Under the pieces are notes generated by a model that saw only the letters and a program-made list of their open reading frames with translations, did no database searches and was not told where the DNA came from. Shown here piece after piece: positions 22,628 to 33,407 of a stretch of DNA of 64,000 bases. The stretch spans positions 12,462,052-12,526,051 of the forward strand of contig NC_088776.1 in NCBI RefSeq assembly GCF_954871325.1. Direction: 5' to 3'. Every line of letters begins with the position of its first letter. Position 1 is the stretch's first letter. A program made the translations under genes and the position numbers. The DNA comes from Gordionus sp. m RMFG-2023 (Eukaryota > Nematomorpha > Gordioida > Chordodea > Parachordodidae).

Positions 22628-23405
22628 AATTTTTAGGCCCTTTTTGCTAAGGTAAGGCCTACGAATATATGGATTTGAACACCAAAATAAACAACTTTAT
22701 AATATTGGGAAGTGGTTAAATAGATTAATCAAATTAATATTAATTTTTGGGGTGGAGATTAATAAAAAAAATTGTTTAAAATACAAAAAAATATATTTCT
22801 CAGAATATTAATGACGCACGAATATAATATTATACAATACAATAATAAAAAAATTAAATACCTTTATCATAAAAGATACGATACGATGTTAATTATTTCA
22901 TTTCAAATAAAAACTAAATTATATTATCTCTAAAAAAAAATTATTATTTTTGTTTAAATAAATTGTTTACCTAGATAAAATTAAAATATATTTTTAGTTC
23001 ATGAGTTTAATATCTTTATTTTTTTAACATTGATTTTTTTAAAATGAACTATATATTATTGATGGTTAAGGTTTTATTGTTTTAAGGTTAAATTTAATAA
23101 AATCTAGATAAATATAGGATAATAATTAAAAAGATTGGTAATCCTGGTTAATTGGGGTCAATAAATAGGGTTCAAAAAAATGAATTAAATTTACATTGTT
23201 GGCATTTCAATATTAGAATATAAATGATTAAATTATATAACAAATGAATATAAAAACTAAAAATGATGCAGATGTAGGGAGGACTGGGGATAGAATATCC
23301 CGAGGTAGGTAATTTCTTCAGAAATAATTTTAAAACTAAGATATATCTGAAATTTAAACTACAAATATATTTTAAATGCTTCAAGGGTTCTAAACATGTT
23401 TATTA
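22628..23405 (+). repeat. Long direct repeat R, copy 1
   Basis: Starts TTTTTAGGCCCTTTTT and ends GGTTCTAAACATGTTT. It matches 26910-27657 continued at 32903-32935 over almost its full length, with shared blocks such as ATATTGGGAAGTGGTTAAAT, TTTTTGGGGTGGAGA and GATGTAGAGAGGACTGGGGAT. No terminal inverted repeat or protein. The copies bracket the LINE and hAT remnants. Confidence 0.75.
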
Positions 23406-23989
23406 AGAAAATCCTTATTAATTTAAATTATATTTTGAAAACTGATAAATTTGGATCCCCTCCTACCCTCACAGTTCTTAAAGTAGCGCCAACTTTTTCT
23501 GCAGATGCAGGATATATTTTTCAAAAATATTATTGTTTATATTAATTTATATTTGTTAATATTTATTCCTATCTCATATAAAATATATATTTAATTACAT
23601 TTATTTATCACATTCATCTACTAAGTTATTTTATCAATTAATTTCGATTTCAAGTTTTACTTGGCTTAATAATTTTCAATATATATTTTTTTATTTTATT
23701 CTTTATTTTATTAATTTTTTTTTTACATAAAACCTAATTAAAAAAATTATAATTTATAAATTTATAATTATATAATTAAAAATAAAATTCTATAATTGAG
23801 TCCCCAAAAAGGAACCATAATTGTGTCTAAAAATTTCTATTTGATTCTCTGGGTTCATTTGTGAAAAGTCGTATTTTATTACCCAGATTATTTAAAAACA
23901 TAAATGTTGAAGGCAAAAATGCCCGTTAGTAGAAGTCACTACTGGAGTGAATATGAAGTTTTTAAAATTTTTGTATTTGTTTGTCTTTT
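23406..23989. other. AT-rich sequence
   Basis: Begins with the second copy of the short repeat also found at 22245-22315. It may include the 3' tail of the minus-strand LINE, but no boundary is visible. Confidence 0.3.
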
Positions 23990-24184
23990 TAATTTCTGCC
24001 TATGTTATTAAATTGAAATTTATGTTTGAAGGGAATGACGAGACACAGGTGTAGTCCCATATGAAGGATTTGCCGAGGGCCCAAGGTAAGGTTGTCATAC
24101 CATCAGGTCCTAAACCATCTACTTGAGATAAATTTGATGGTTCAAGATTGTTTGGAATGTGTGCAGCTGTTAGGCTTCTATTTA

Positions 24185-24856
24185 TTAATGGTTTACAGCT
24201 AAGTGGCGTTGATGTCGCCCTTGACTAAAAATACAATTTAAGCCATGTCTACCCTTTGAATCAACGGGTGATTTGCAGGCATGAGGCTGTACTATCGCAA
24301 GATTACCATGGTTGCGACTAGGGAGTGATTCTAACCATTCATGGCCACCAAGTCTGTCAGATAATTGAAGGAGTTGAATGCAATCTAAAGGTGGATTGAC
24401 TGATATATCTGTTTGGTATTTCGAGATTAAAGGTGTGAAAACATTTTTGTGTGTTATGATTAATGGTAATATGGTGTTAATGGGTGTGTTTGCCTTCCAT
24501 TTGTCAATAGCGTCGTCTAATAAACGATCGGTAGGGCATATGAAGCCAGAAATCATAGAATTGTTAGATAATCTAGATGATACGAATGATGATAAGGATA
24601 AAAGATTGAGTGGAAAAAAATTTAAACCGCCTAGTTTAGAAGGTAGCTGAGCTAGTGACCAATTGAATGAGTTTAAATTTATGTTTAAAATTTTTTCTAG
24701 AAATATTTTAAAATTATCCTGAATTATAGATATGAATTTATTGTTTTTAAAAAAAGATGATGATCGGAAAATGTGCAAAAATTTAGGTATGTACAGGCAT
24801 TTGCGTATTAAAAATAAAGATTGATGTGCTGGTAGGAGACTTAGAATGTGCTCCAT
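24185..24856 (-). pseudogene. LINE RT thumb and post-RT region
   Basis: 223-codon open frame: WSLAQLPSKLGGLNFFPLN (typical xLPxxxGGLG after the RT domain), an all-helical middle, LQLSDRLGGHEWLESLPS, then SKGRHGLNCIFSQGRHQRH, which resembles the Cys-His cluster next to the endonuclease of related LINEs. Part of the 23990-26065 element. Confidence 0.75.
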
Positions 24857-25591
24857 ACTGTAAAAGCTTTTAAAAATCTTATGGAGGAAATCTTCTGACT
24901 TGGTAGCATTAGCTAATGGGGACCCAAGTAAGGTTAAGCTGTCAGGAGTAATATTTTGTAGCCTTCCAACTTTTGTGGCTTATTGTTTAAAAAACATAAT
25001 TCTGTTTTATGTTGAGTACCAGGCCGATAGCTTGGGAATCGATTTTCAAGGCGCTTAGTACATTAGCTGAAGGACCACATATGGTCCTATCGTCACCATA
25101 GATTAAGATCTAGGTTGAAATTTTGTTTTATTTGGTAGATGAGATGATGGACTCCAAAACAAAAAAGAAGAGGTCCTAATGGAACCCCTTGTTGGATGCC
25201 CTCTTGGGATGAAATCTAAAAAGATCCGTATGTCAAAGGCGTCTGGCCATATAGGATTCAATAAATTTAGAATAGCAGGGAAAAATTTCGTAGAAGAATT
25301 TTAAAAATGAGGTACGATGTAGTCTATAAGGCATTTTTGAAATCTTTATATATTACAGAATCAGGGGTTTTCTAAGTTAATTCTTAAGGTATGAGCCGCT
25401 ATTTCACAGCCGCCTTAGATCCCAAAACCTAGTTGATAAGAGTTTAAAATGTTGACAGCATCATGTTTGATGTGTTCGATTATGATTTTGGCTATTAATC
25501 TTCTGAAAAAGGCGCCTACTGCAATGGGACGGGTACCACTATCTGGCTTGGATAAAGCAATTAGACCTGCACCAAAAAGGATTTGGTGAGT

Positions 25592-26065
25592 TTATATTGG
25601 AATATCATTATTAATTATGTTATTACAAAAAGTTGTTAAAACCTTGATGACAGAACTATGTGAAGGATTTTTTGAATTAATTAAGTATTGAAAATAGGAA
25701 GGTCTGAAACCATCAAGACCACCTGCTGAGTTTTTATTGAAAGAATTGATAGCATTGACTATTTCATCACTGGTAAAAATTGCAGTCTGGTAGAATGGAA
25801 AGATGGGTAGATTATCTGTGGGAACTTCAGGATGTAGTTGTTTCAATAGTTGTAATGTTTCTTCATTGATAGGAGAAAAATGGTTATCTGAGGATATAAG
25901 TTTAATTGCACCACCTATGTCACCTTGATCTATTTTATTTGATATTATTTTGCATTTGTGTGATAAATCATCTACTTGCTTTTTAACATTATGATTGTAG
26001 TTAATCATTTGAATAGTGTCAAAATTAGCAATAGTGGCGTAATATTTATCTAAATTTCTAGTCAA
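25592..26065 (-). pseudogene. LINE RT N-terminal region
   Basis: 157-codon open frame ending AINSFNKNSAGGLDGFRPSY, the RT 'SAGGPDGLRP' block that starts many LINE RT domains. The preceding ~100 residues are helical linker. The open reading begins abruptly, consistent with 5' truncation. Confidence 0.75.
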
Positions 26066-26099
26066 ATAATAATAATATTATTTCTGAAACTCCTTGTCC

Positions 26100-26905
26100 A
26101 ACAGGGAGAAAGAAATTGCAAGCTTGTCCAAAGTGTAGAGCTCCGCCATCAAGCAGTAACAGCTTTTATGGAGTTAAAAGAGCCGTTTATTTGCTATTAC
26201 TGAAATATCACAATGGCATGAAAGAAATATTTCCTCAGAAGCAAGAAAATTATTGGATTCAATGCTTATTCTAAATTTATTTTCTCATTAGAATATATTA
26301 TTTAATTATACAACTATTGTATGTAATACTTTTCAAAAACCTGACATCGACTTGATTAAGAAGATGAGAGGAAATTAGGGCTAATATTGATGAAGAATTT
26401 CATATTTTATATGTTTTGTTGAGTCAAAAGCAGAGCTATGCGTGTTTAATATTTGTCTCCTTCGACTTGCAGCAAGGCACGCTCATCGTTAAAACATTAA
26501 TATAGGATCACTAGAAGAGTATATCTTAGATACATTTTTAACTCAAATAAATGAATGGTTTTTAATTCATCATGCAGCACTCACCAATCTGAAAACATTA
26601 CTTCCACAAAAGCTTTCCCAACCTTTTTCAGATGGTGATAGAAAAAAAAAATTTGTTAGATTTTTATCATGAAGATGTTAAAGTATCTTATGTTGCCTTA
26701 TTAGCTGAATAATTATTTTTATAAAATTAACTATGATTGATATAGTCCTAAAAAATGCTATGGATGCATTGCATTATTTCAAACACATTTTGGATTATAT
26801 TCCCAATGTATTAAAAGTGTTTATATATATTAGCAACTCTTCCCATAGTAAACTAATGAGAGAACATTCTCTTTTTAAGAAGAATAACAGAGCCCTGCAG
26901 AGTTA
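26100..26905 (+). mobile_element. hAT remnant (ZMYM/52-kDa-repressor-like family)
   Basis: Plus-strand pieces: VELRHQAVTAFMEL near 26125, EARKLLDSMLILNLFSH near 26230-26290, ARHAHR then GSLEEYILDTFLTQINEWF near 26470-26560, and DALHYFKHILDYIPNVLKVF near 26760-26820. They follow the usual order of the C-terminal half of hAT transposases, the last one leading into the dimerisation motif. Stops separate the pieces. The 5' half is absent, and the LINE abuts it on the left. Confidence 0.6.
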
Positions 26906-26909
26906 CTGT

Positions 26910-27657
26910 ATTTTTAGGCCCTTTTTCTAAGGTTGTCCAGCCCGGTTTTTTAAATACAAGGCCTAACCCGAATATATGTAGTTGAACACCAAGATAAACA
27001 ACTTTCTATAATATTGGGAAGTGGTTAAATAGATTAATAAAATTAATATTAATTTTTGGGGTGGAGAGGTGGTTAATAAAAAAAAATGTTTAAAATAAAA
27101 AAATATGTATTTCTCAGAATATTAATGACGCATGAATATAATATTATACAATATAATAATAAAAAAAATTAAATACCTTTATCATAAAAGATACGATACG
27201 ATGTTAATTATTTTATTTCAAATAACAACTAAATTATATTATATCTAAAAAAATAATAATTTTTGTTTTAATAAATTGTTTACCTAAATAAAATTAAAAT
27301 ATATTTTCTCAGTTCACTTCTTTAATATAGTATATTATCGGATGGTTACGATTTCATTGTTTTTAAGGTTAAATTTAATAAAATCAGATAAATATAAGAT
27401 AATAATTTAAAAGATTATTAATGGTTGGTTGGGTCAATAAATAGGGTTCAAAAAAATAAAATAACAATTATATTGTTGGCATTTCAATATTAGAATAAAA
27501 TGATTAAATTATTTAGCAATGATGAATATAAAAACAAAAATGCTGCAGATGTAGAGAGGACTGGGGATAGTATTATCCCGGGGCAGGTAATTTCTTCACA
27601 AACAATTTTAAATTAAGATACCTTGATATTTAAATTTAAACTATAAATATATCTTAA
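26910..27657 (+). repeat. Long direct repeat R, copy 2 (interrupted)
   Basis: Matches 22628-23405. It stops at an LTR element inserted at 27658 and resumes after it at 32903 (ATGCTTCAATGGTTCTAAACCTG; copy 1 reads ATGCTTCAAGGGTTCTAAACATG). The split independently confirms both insertion boundaries. Confidence 0.75.
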
Positions 27658-27719
27658 TGTTGAAATAGTATTAATATTCACATTTATTATTTGATTATCA
27701 TCATAATTTATATCGGTTA

Positions 27720-28035
27720 TATTATTTTATGGAAGGCATTGCAAACAAGGTACGAGTAAAACAAACTTTTATTGAAAAATTTATATATCACTTTTTTTTA
27801 CAAAAATATATTACACTTTATATACATTTTCAGTAATCAGTTTTTGTAACTATTCACAAAATAAAATGATATAAAAATAAGGTTTATAGTATGTTAAATA
27901 AGAAAAGACAATTTTAAACTCTTTAACATATTAAAATAGAAAAGACAATTTTTAAAAGGTATTTTGAATATCATATAATATAAAAACCTTCAAAAAATAT
28001 AAATATAATATGACATATAAATTAGTCATATAACA
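27720..28035 (-). repeat. 3' LTR of nested element
   Basis: 316 bp; pairs with 30292-30609. Confidence 0.85.
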
Positions 28036-29208
28036 TCTCCCCCTTTTTCTAAGTGACTCTTCCTCCATTTGTCATCTCCTTCATAGCTCCTTTATTCATT
28101 TGTCGATCTGGCTCGAATTAGTTTGTGCCTTGTATCATCGCTCGTCCAACATCGTTTGTTGATCCGTTGTTTGCATTTGACCTTTCCATTTAGTTCCAGT
28201 CATTCGTTTCTCAATTGCTCCATTAGTCATTTGTTCGTATATCTTTAGATTGTTTGTTTGACCATCTGATTATCGTTTGTTAAATCGATTATCGAACATC
28301 ATGAAACATCGTTGGTTGAACATCATTGTTGAAACGTCGTTGGTTGAACATTGCTTGTTGATTTGCTGTTTGTATTGATCATCCCATTTCTCTTTCAAAA
28401 TTTTATATAAATATTTTTTACAAAATTTTATTTATTTATAACAATCATTTTCTATGTCGTAGGTCATATTCTCGCTTTTGAACTTGACTTTAATTTTTGA
28501 ATTTTGAACTTGAATTTTCGAATTTTATTGCACTTGAACTTGTTTTTGTTGAACTTGAACTTGTTCACTTCTTCCCCCTCTAAAAATTTTTTCATTTGTT
28601 TGTAGTAGAATTTTCATTTGATATTTTGTTCGTATCATGTTATCATTTGCTTGAATATCATCCTCCCATTAGCTTGTTCATCTCGTTATTTATTATCATT
28701 TTTATCAATGTTTGTAAATATATATTATGATCAATAAATCTCAAATAAAATAATTTTGGAATAATTGAAATGATAATGAATAAATAATTTATCAGAATCA
28801 ATCATAAGAATAAGAATCATGGAATATAGAATAATAGAATATTTGGAATTGTTTCATTTTATATTATAATTTTTTATTTAATTATTTTTATTTTTAAATT
28901 TTACTCCTTTATTTTTCAATTTATAACACTTTTTTTATATCATAATTTCTCTTTATAACAAAATTTCTCTTTCTCCTTCCATTTTCAACATACGATCTCC
29001 ATATCGTACTCCTAATCTCTCTTTCAACATCACGATATTTAATCACCTTTGTTTTAATTTTCTTTTCCAAAGTTTTTTTTAATTTTTTATTAATTATAAA
29101 ATTTTTTATTTTATTATTTTCTTCAATTTTTATTTCATTATTGTTTTTAATAACTATTATTTCTTCAATTATTAAATAATTTATTTCTTCTAATTTCTTC
29201 TAATTTAT
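28036..29208. other. Low-complexity interior of the nested LTR fossil
   Basis: Two degenerate repeat fields: CATCGTTTGTT/GTTGGTTGAAC-type words (28130-28370) and TTGAACTTGA-type words (28470-28560). No protein motif was recognised. Confidence 0.5.
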
Positions 29209-29538
29209 TTATTTTTTAACATTTAATTTACACAATTCAATTTTATTCAAGTTTTTATTATTATGATATTTATAATTTTCATGCTTTTTATTGTAATATG
29301 TACCTTCATAATTTTTATTATCTACTTCTCTATTTTCCTCGATTATATTTACAATTTTATTAAGTATGTTCCCAAAAACTTTTATCCATGTCCTTCCCAT
29401 TGCAATTTTGTCATTTTGGACTACAAAAGCATCTAAGTTTTGAGTTTTGTCTTCATATCTCACTTTTATTTTAACGATTCCTAGCACCTCTATTCTTTTC
29501 CCATCATAGCCAGTCAGTTTCATATCCGATTTATTCAA
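29209..29538 (-). pseudogene. Retropepsin-like segment of nested element
   Basis: LTGYDGKRIEVLGIVKIKVR, then NLDAFVVQNDKIAMGRTWI: the second half of a Ty3-type protease (usual GxxIxVLGxxxVxVxY...GRDWL). It is followed by an Asn/Lys/Tyr-rich tail. It closely resembles the same part of the outer element (FTGYDGVIKILGLANVNVTY). Confidence 0.7.
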
Positions 29539-29684
29539 GACTTAAATTCCTATCTTTCTAGCAATATTAATCGACAATATCGAAAATCGTGACCCCGTAT
29601 TTATCTGCATGTCTACCGGTATATCGTTAAGGTATATCGTAACTTTGTAAGCATAATTTGCCTTGTCATCATCATCCATTCTAT

Positions 29685-30063
29685 TTACGTCAAATCTGTT
29701 CTTGTATGCCTGATTATTGTTCTGATTATTATTGTATCTAGGTATGTATCTCGATTCGTTCTGATGTCTATAATATCTATAATTATTTTCATTATATTTG
29801 TAATTATCATTATTATTATATCTATAGTTATCGTAGTTTTAATTATTTTTATTGTTAAATCTTGTAAAATTATTATACGGTCCTGGCCCATTATACCCCC
29901 TATCATTATCATAAACTCTAGGATTATAATTGTTTATATATCTTGGTTCATAATTATTTGTATGTCTCGAATCTTCATAATTATCGTATCTCGGTTTCCA
30001 CTGATATCTATGTACGTGCGACTTCATCCCTTTATCGTGCTCATCGTATTTCATCATCCTTAA
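29685..30063 (-). pseudogene. Asn/Tyr/Arg-rich gag tail of nested element
   Basis: Minus strand gives repetitive RYxNNYxPR-type sequence (YEPRYINNYNPRVYDNDRGY). The outer element has a similar Asp/Arg/Asn-rich region in the same position before its protease (31740-32110). Probably a disordered RNA-binding Gag tail. Confidence 0.5.
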
Positions 30064-30291
30064 ATTTTTTTTACTAAATAATCTTCTAATTAATCTATGG
30101 ATTTTGTTTTATCTATTGTCTTATTTTAAATATTTCATCATTAAAATTTTGTTATATTTTTATTCAATTTTATATTTTAATCATCTCTTACGTGTTTTTA
30201 GAATAATATTAAAATCAATTTCCATAATCCTCTTTCGTCTAGCTTCACCATGTTTCAGTATAATTTGTAGCGTCTTAATTCTCTGCCACCA

Positions 30292-30609
30292 TATTATTTT
30301 ATGGAAGGCATTGCAAACAAGATACGAGTAAAACAAACTTTTATTGAAAAATTTATATATCTCTTTTTTTTACAAAAATATATTACACTTTATATACATT
30401 TTCAGTAATCAGTTTTTGTAACTATTCACAAAATAAAATGATATAAAAATAAGGTTTTTAGTATGTTAAATAAGAAAAGACAATTTTAAACTCTTTAACA
30501 TATTAAAATAGAAAAGACAATTTTTAAAAGGTATTTTGAATATCATATAATATAAAAACCTTCAAAAAATATAAATATAATATGACATGTAAATTAGTCA
30601 TATTCAACA
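30292..30609 (-). repeat. 5' LTR of nested element
   Basis: 318 bp; pairs with 27720-28035, followed by the target duplicate GGTTA. Confidence 0.85.
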
Positions 30610-30951
30610 GGTTATAATTTTATTTTATTTCTTATAATAATTTAAATTTTATTATATGGTAAATTACATTTATATTTTTCAAGATCAATTACATTTTTTT
30701 ATCTCTTTATATATCTTTTTTTTAAACAATAATAAAAAAATAACTAATACAAATTGATGTATAAAAAAATGTTAATATAAAATTTCCACAGATTAAATTA
30801 CAAATTGATATAATATAAAATAAATCAATTGCCAAAATAAATAATAAAATAATATCGATCAACATATTCAACATTCCACCCTCCAAAGAAATTCGGCTTA
30901 TGATTTCCTTGGATAAGTTGAGTGGTATGGTAACGTCATTAACATTCATGA

Positions 30952-31728
30952 TCACCACGCAATACGCCACCCATGTTCATAGTGCAGTCTTCTTTTCAAA
31001 CCGAACGATGGCTTGGTAAAGAATTTCAAAACCGGGTCGCTTGTGCATAGCATCGGACATCTAGATTCCTTTCGAGCAAGGTTTATTTTGTCGTGCTTCA
31101 GCCAGCAATCTAATTTCTGAGTCGTTGCATCGATCTTGATGCACGGAATTCTCCTTGAAGGTATGATCTTAGGCACAGCATCGGGCTTCAAGTGAACTTT
31201 CTCTTGTCTAACCATTTTGGGTTTGTAGGAGTAAGTTGATTCGAGGTCTTTTTTTGTTGTCGAGATTATCATCTCGAGATCATTCTCTACATTACCCACT
31301 AAGAACGTTTTTAAAATGTTGTTGAAGGTGTGGAGCCACATACGCCCTAGCAGGGGGATCTTATCACAATCCACTACAATGGCCTCCAGTGTATGTGAGT
31401 TTCCTTCATACGTAACGTTCACATTGGCAAGACCTAATATCTTGATAACGCCGTCATAACCAGTGAATATGTCCGTCTTACGTATAGCGGTTATGCCTAC
31501 AGTCTTAGCTGTCAGCTTCGGAAGTATACTGTACTTGGTACCGGTGTCAACTTGCATCAACGTGGGTATGTTGATGATGCTCACTGTCACGTTATACGCG
31601 TCATTAGTGGTATCCTTGACCCACATATTGTACACTTCCAAATTCTGCAGATTATATCCTTTAAGGTCTGTGTATGAGTCGTCGTCATCATCAACTACTT
31701 CGATGTTCATAGCATGGTTCGTATTCAA
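30952..31728 (-). pseudogene. Retropepsin and RT-start-like segment of outer LTR fossil
   Basis: 258-codon open stretch: NIPTLMQVDTGTKYSILP (retropepsin active-site region), FTGYDGVIKILGLANVNVTY then LLGRMWL (protease second half), then VHLKPDAVPKIIPSRRIPCI and LDCWLKHDKI, which is the block at the start of Ty3-type reverse transcriptases. The polymerase core is absent. Confidence 0.75.
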
Positions 31729-32050
31729 TTGACAATCACGATCTTTGTAATCAGAAGATCTATTGTAAGTATTATTGTCATTTTTGTACTGGTTGGGCCT
31801 CGACGAATATTTCGGAAAACCATTAATATTTTGAGGGTTGTGTCTGTGCTGACCACGACGGGAATAGTTGGTTCGGTTATCACCTCTATAGCAGTCATCC
31901 CGTCGATCAGGGCTTTGATGATGGTCACAATGAGAGTCGTGGCGATTGCCATGGATGTTGTACCCGCTATTGTTGTATCGATCGTCGTAGTAGTTATCAT
32001 TTTGATTATCGAAACGGTTGCGGTTATAGTGACAATTATCGTAGCTTTGA

Positions 32051-32566
32051 TCAAAACGTGGAAGTTGCTGTGCCGTCCGTTGAATCGTTTGTCGCGGTCG
32101 TTGTCGTAGCGTATATCGTAACGTTCATCAAATCGTTTGTCACGGCAATAGTCGCAGCGTAAATCGTAACGTTCATCGAAATGCTGTGCGGGGCGATAGT
32201 CATTGATGAACTGGGGTTGCTTGATAAGAGATTTACCATGTGCGTGAGAGTCCTGAATGGTTTTGTTGTTACGTAACTATTTTTGACTCTGCCCATGTGA
32301 TTAACCTCTTGTACACCAGGTGATTCATTCAAATGTAACAATTTCACGCCCTTGATGGCACTTGGGTCCGCGGTGTCTTCCTCTAGACCTAGATTGTAAA
32401 TGTCTTTGATGGTCATAGAGCTCTTGACCGCTTTCCTGACATCTTTGGAATACGTTGATACTCTCACTTTCTCAATAATTCTCTGAATGCCATCAAATTT
32501 ACATTCTTTATTGAGTCGTGCTGATAACGCGAAGTTCGCGAGTTCAAGACTCGTCTTGGCCACCAT
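32051..32566 (-). pseudogene. Gag-like segment of outer LTR fossil
   Basis: 171-codon open stretch beginning exactly at the LTR boundary (ACATGGTGGCC), so its start overlaps the presumed primer site. N-terminal helices (LELANFALSARLNKECKFDG) are followed by low-complexity sequence. Gag is inferred from position only; there is no clear zinc knuckle. Confidence 0.5.
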
Positions 32567-32897
32567 GTTGAAATAGTATTAATATCCACATTTATTATTT
32601 GATTATCATCATAATTTATATTGGTTATAATTATATTTTATTTTCTTATAATAATTTAAATTTTATTATATGATAAATTACATTTTTATTTTTCAAAATC
32701 AATTACATTTTTTTTATCTCTTTATATATATTTTTTTTTAAACAATAATAAAAAAAATAACTAATACAAATGGATGTATATAAAAAAATGTTAATATAAA
32801 ATTTTCACCGATTAAATTTAAATACAAATTGATATAATATAAAATAAATCAATTGCCAAAATAAATAATAAAATAACATGGATCAACATATTCAACA
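32566..32897 (-). repeat. 5' LTR of outer element
   Basis: 332 bp, TGTTGAA...TTCAACA, followed by the CTTAA target duplicate. Confidence 0.85.
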
Positions 32898-32935
32898 CTT
32901 AATAAGATGCTTCAATGGTTCTAAACCTGTTTCGC

Positions 32936-33399
32936 AGAATGCTAAGTAAAGTTTTAAATGCAAATTCAAATTTTAACTGTTAAAAGTAATTTTTTAGATT
33001 TTTACTAATAATTTTTTAAACAAGGTACTCAGATTAAATGTCAATTCTAAAATAAAGTTAGCGTAATTTTATCATGTATAGAAATACTGACAATATTTAT
33101 TTTAAATTTATCTTGAAATTAAATTTAAATTAACTGAAAACCTGGAGCAGGTTTTGGCTATGTGCTTATTAGGAATAGAGATATTTTCCAGAAAGATACT
33201 CTCAAGCTTATATATTTTGTTCATAGTTAGTAAATGTTTTGGACGCTATCAGAGAAATCTCAAGGCTTAAGCATTATATGGCTAAAATATTAAGTCAAGC
33301 TTTTTTAAAAATCCGCTCAATTCCAGTCATTTAACAACACTATTAAGGTAGGTTTCCATTCTTCTTAAAGAAAAAATTGTTCTTTAATTTGTAGATGTA
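32936..33399. other. AT-rich sequence between repeat R and a hAT transposon
   Basis: No feature recognised. Confidence 0.35.
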
Positions 33400-33407
33400 A
33401 ATGGGCA

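Larger units (their letters stand above)
23990..26065 (-). mobile_element. Non-LTR retrotransposon (LINE), RT plus C-terminal endonuclease-like region
   Basis: Read on the minus strand from 26065: fingers and palm start (FTSDEIVNAINSFNKNSAGG then LDGFRPSYFQYL), a SGTRPIAVGAFFRRLIAK block near 25550-25500, EGIQQGVPLGPLLFCFG near 25215-25170, the catalytic YGDD box near 25095, then a thumb region and GGLNFFPL. These are followed by HEWLESLPS, a Cys/His-type KGRHGLNC...GRHQRH motif near 24240-24200, and DGLGPDGMTTLPWALGKS then FIWDYTC near 24120-24050. The last motif has PD...D spacing as in restriction-like endonucleases of R2-type LINEs (inference). Stops and frame shifts between open stretches mark it as dead, and the 5' end is truncated at the hAT remnant beginning ~26100. 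Confidence 0.8.
27720..30609 (-). mobile_element. Nested LTR retroelement fossil
   Basis: Sits within the left LTR of the outer element. Its own LTRs are 27720-28035 and 30292-30609 (about 317 bp, near-identical), flanked by GGTTA on both sides. A polypurine tract (AAAAAGGGGGAGA, minus strand) precedes the LTR at 28035. A primer-site-like TGGTGGCAGAGAATTAAG follows the LTR at 30291. It contains an Asn/Tyr/Arg-rich stretch and a retropepsin-like part, and no RT was recognised. Broken, but younger than the element it interrupts. Confidence 0.85.
27658..32897 (-). mobile_element. Ty3-like LTR retroelement fossil (outer), with another element inside its LTR
   Basis: Minus-strand element. LTRs start TGTTGAA and end TTCAACA: the right one is 32566-32897, the left one is 27658-27719 plus 30610-30873, split by a nested insertion. 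CTTAA flanks both sides (27653-27657 and 32898-32902). A purine tract (GGAGGGTGGAA) precedes the 3' LTR. The interior holds a gag-like part, a retropepsin-like part and the very start of an RT-like part; the rest of pol is missing, so it is broken. The two LTRs look alike, which suggests moderate age. Confidence 0.85.

Noticed and set aside
29764-30063. Hydrophobic plus-strand open frame rich in Ile/Val
   Set aside because: Antisense of the Asn/Tyr/Arg-rich Gag tail; codon-composition artefact.
31463-32109. Plus-strand open frames opposite the outer LTR element
   Set aside because: Shadows of the minus-strand gag/protease region.
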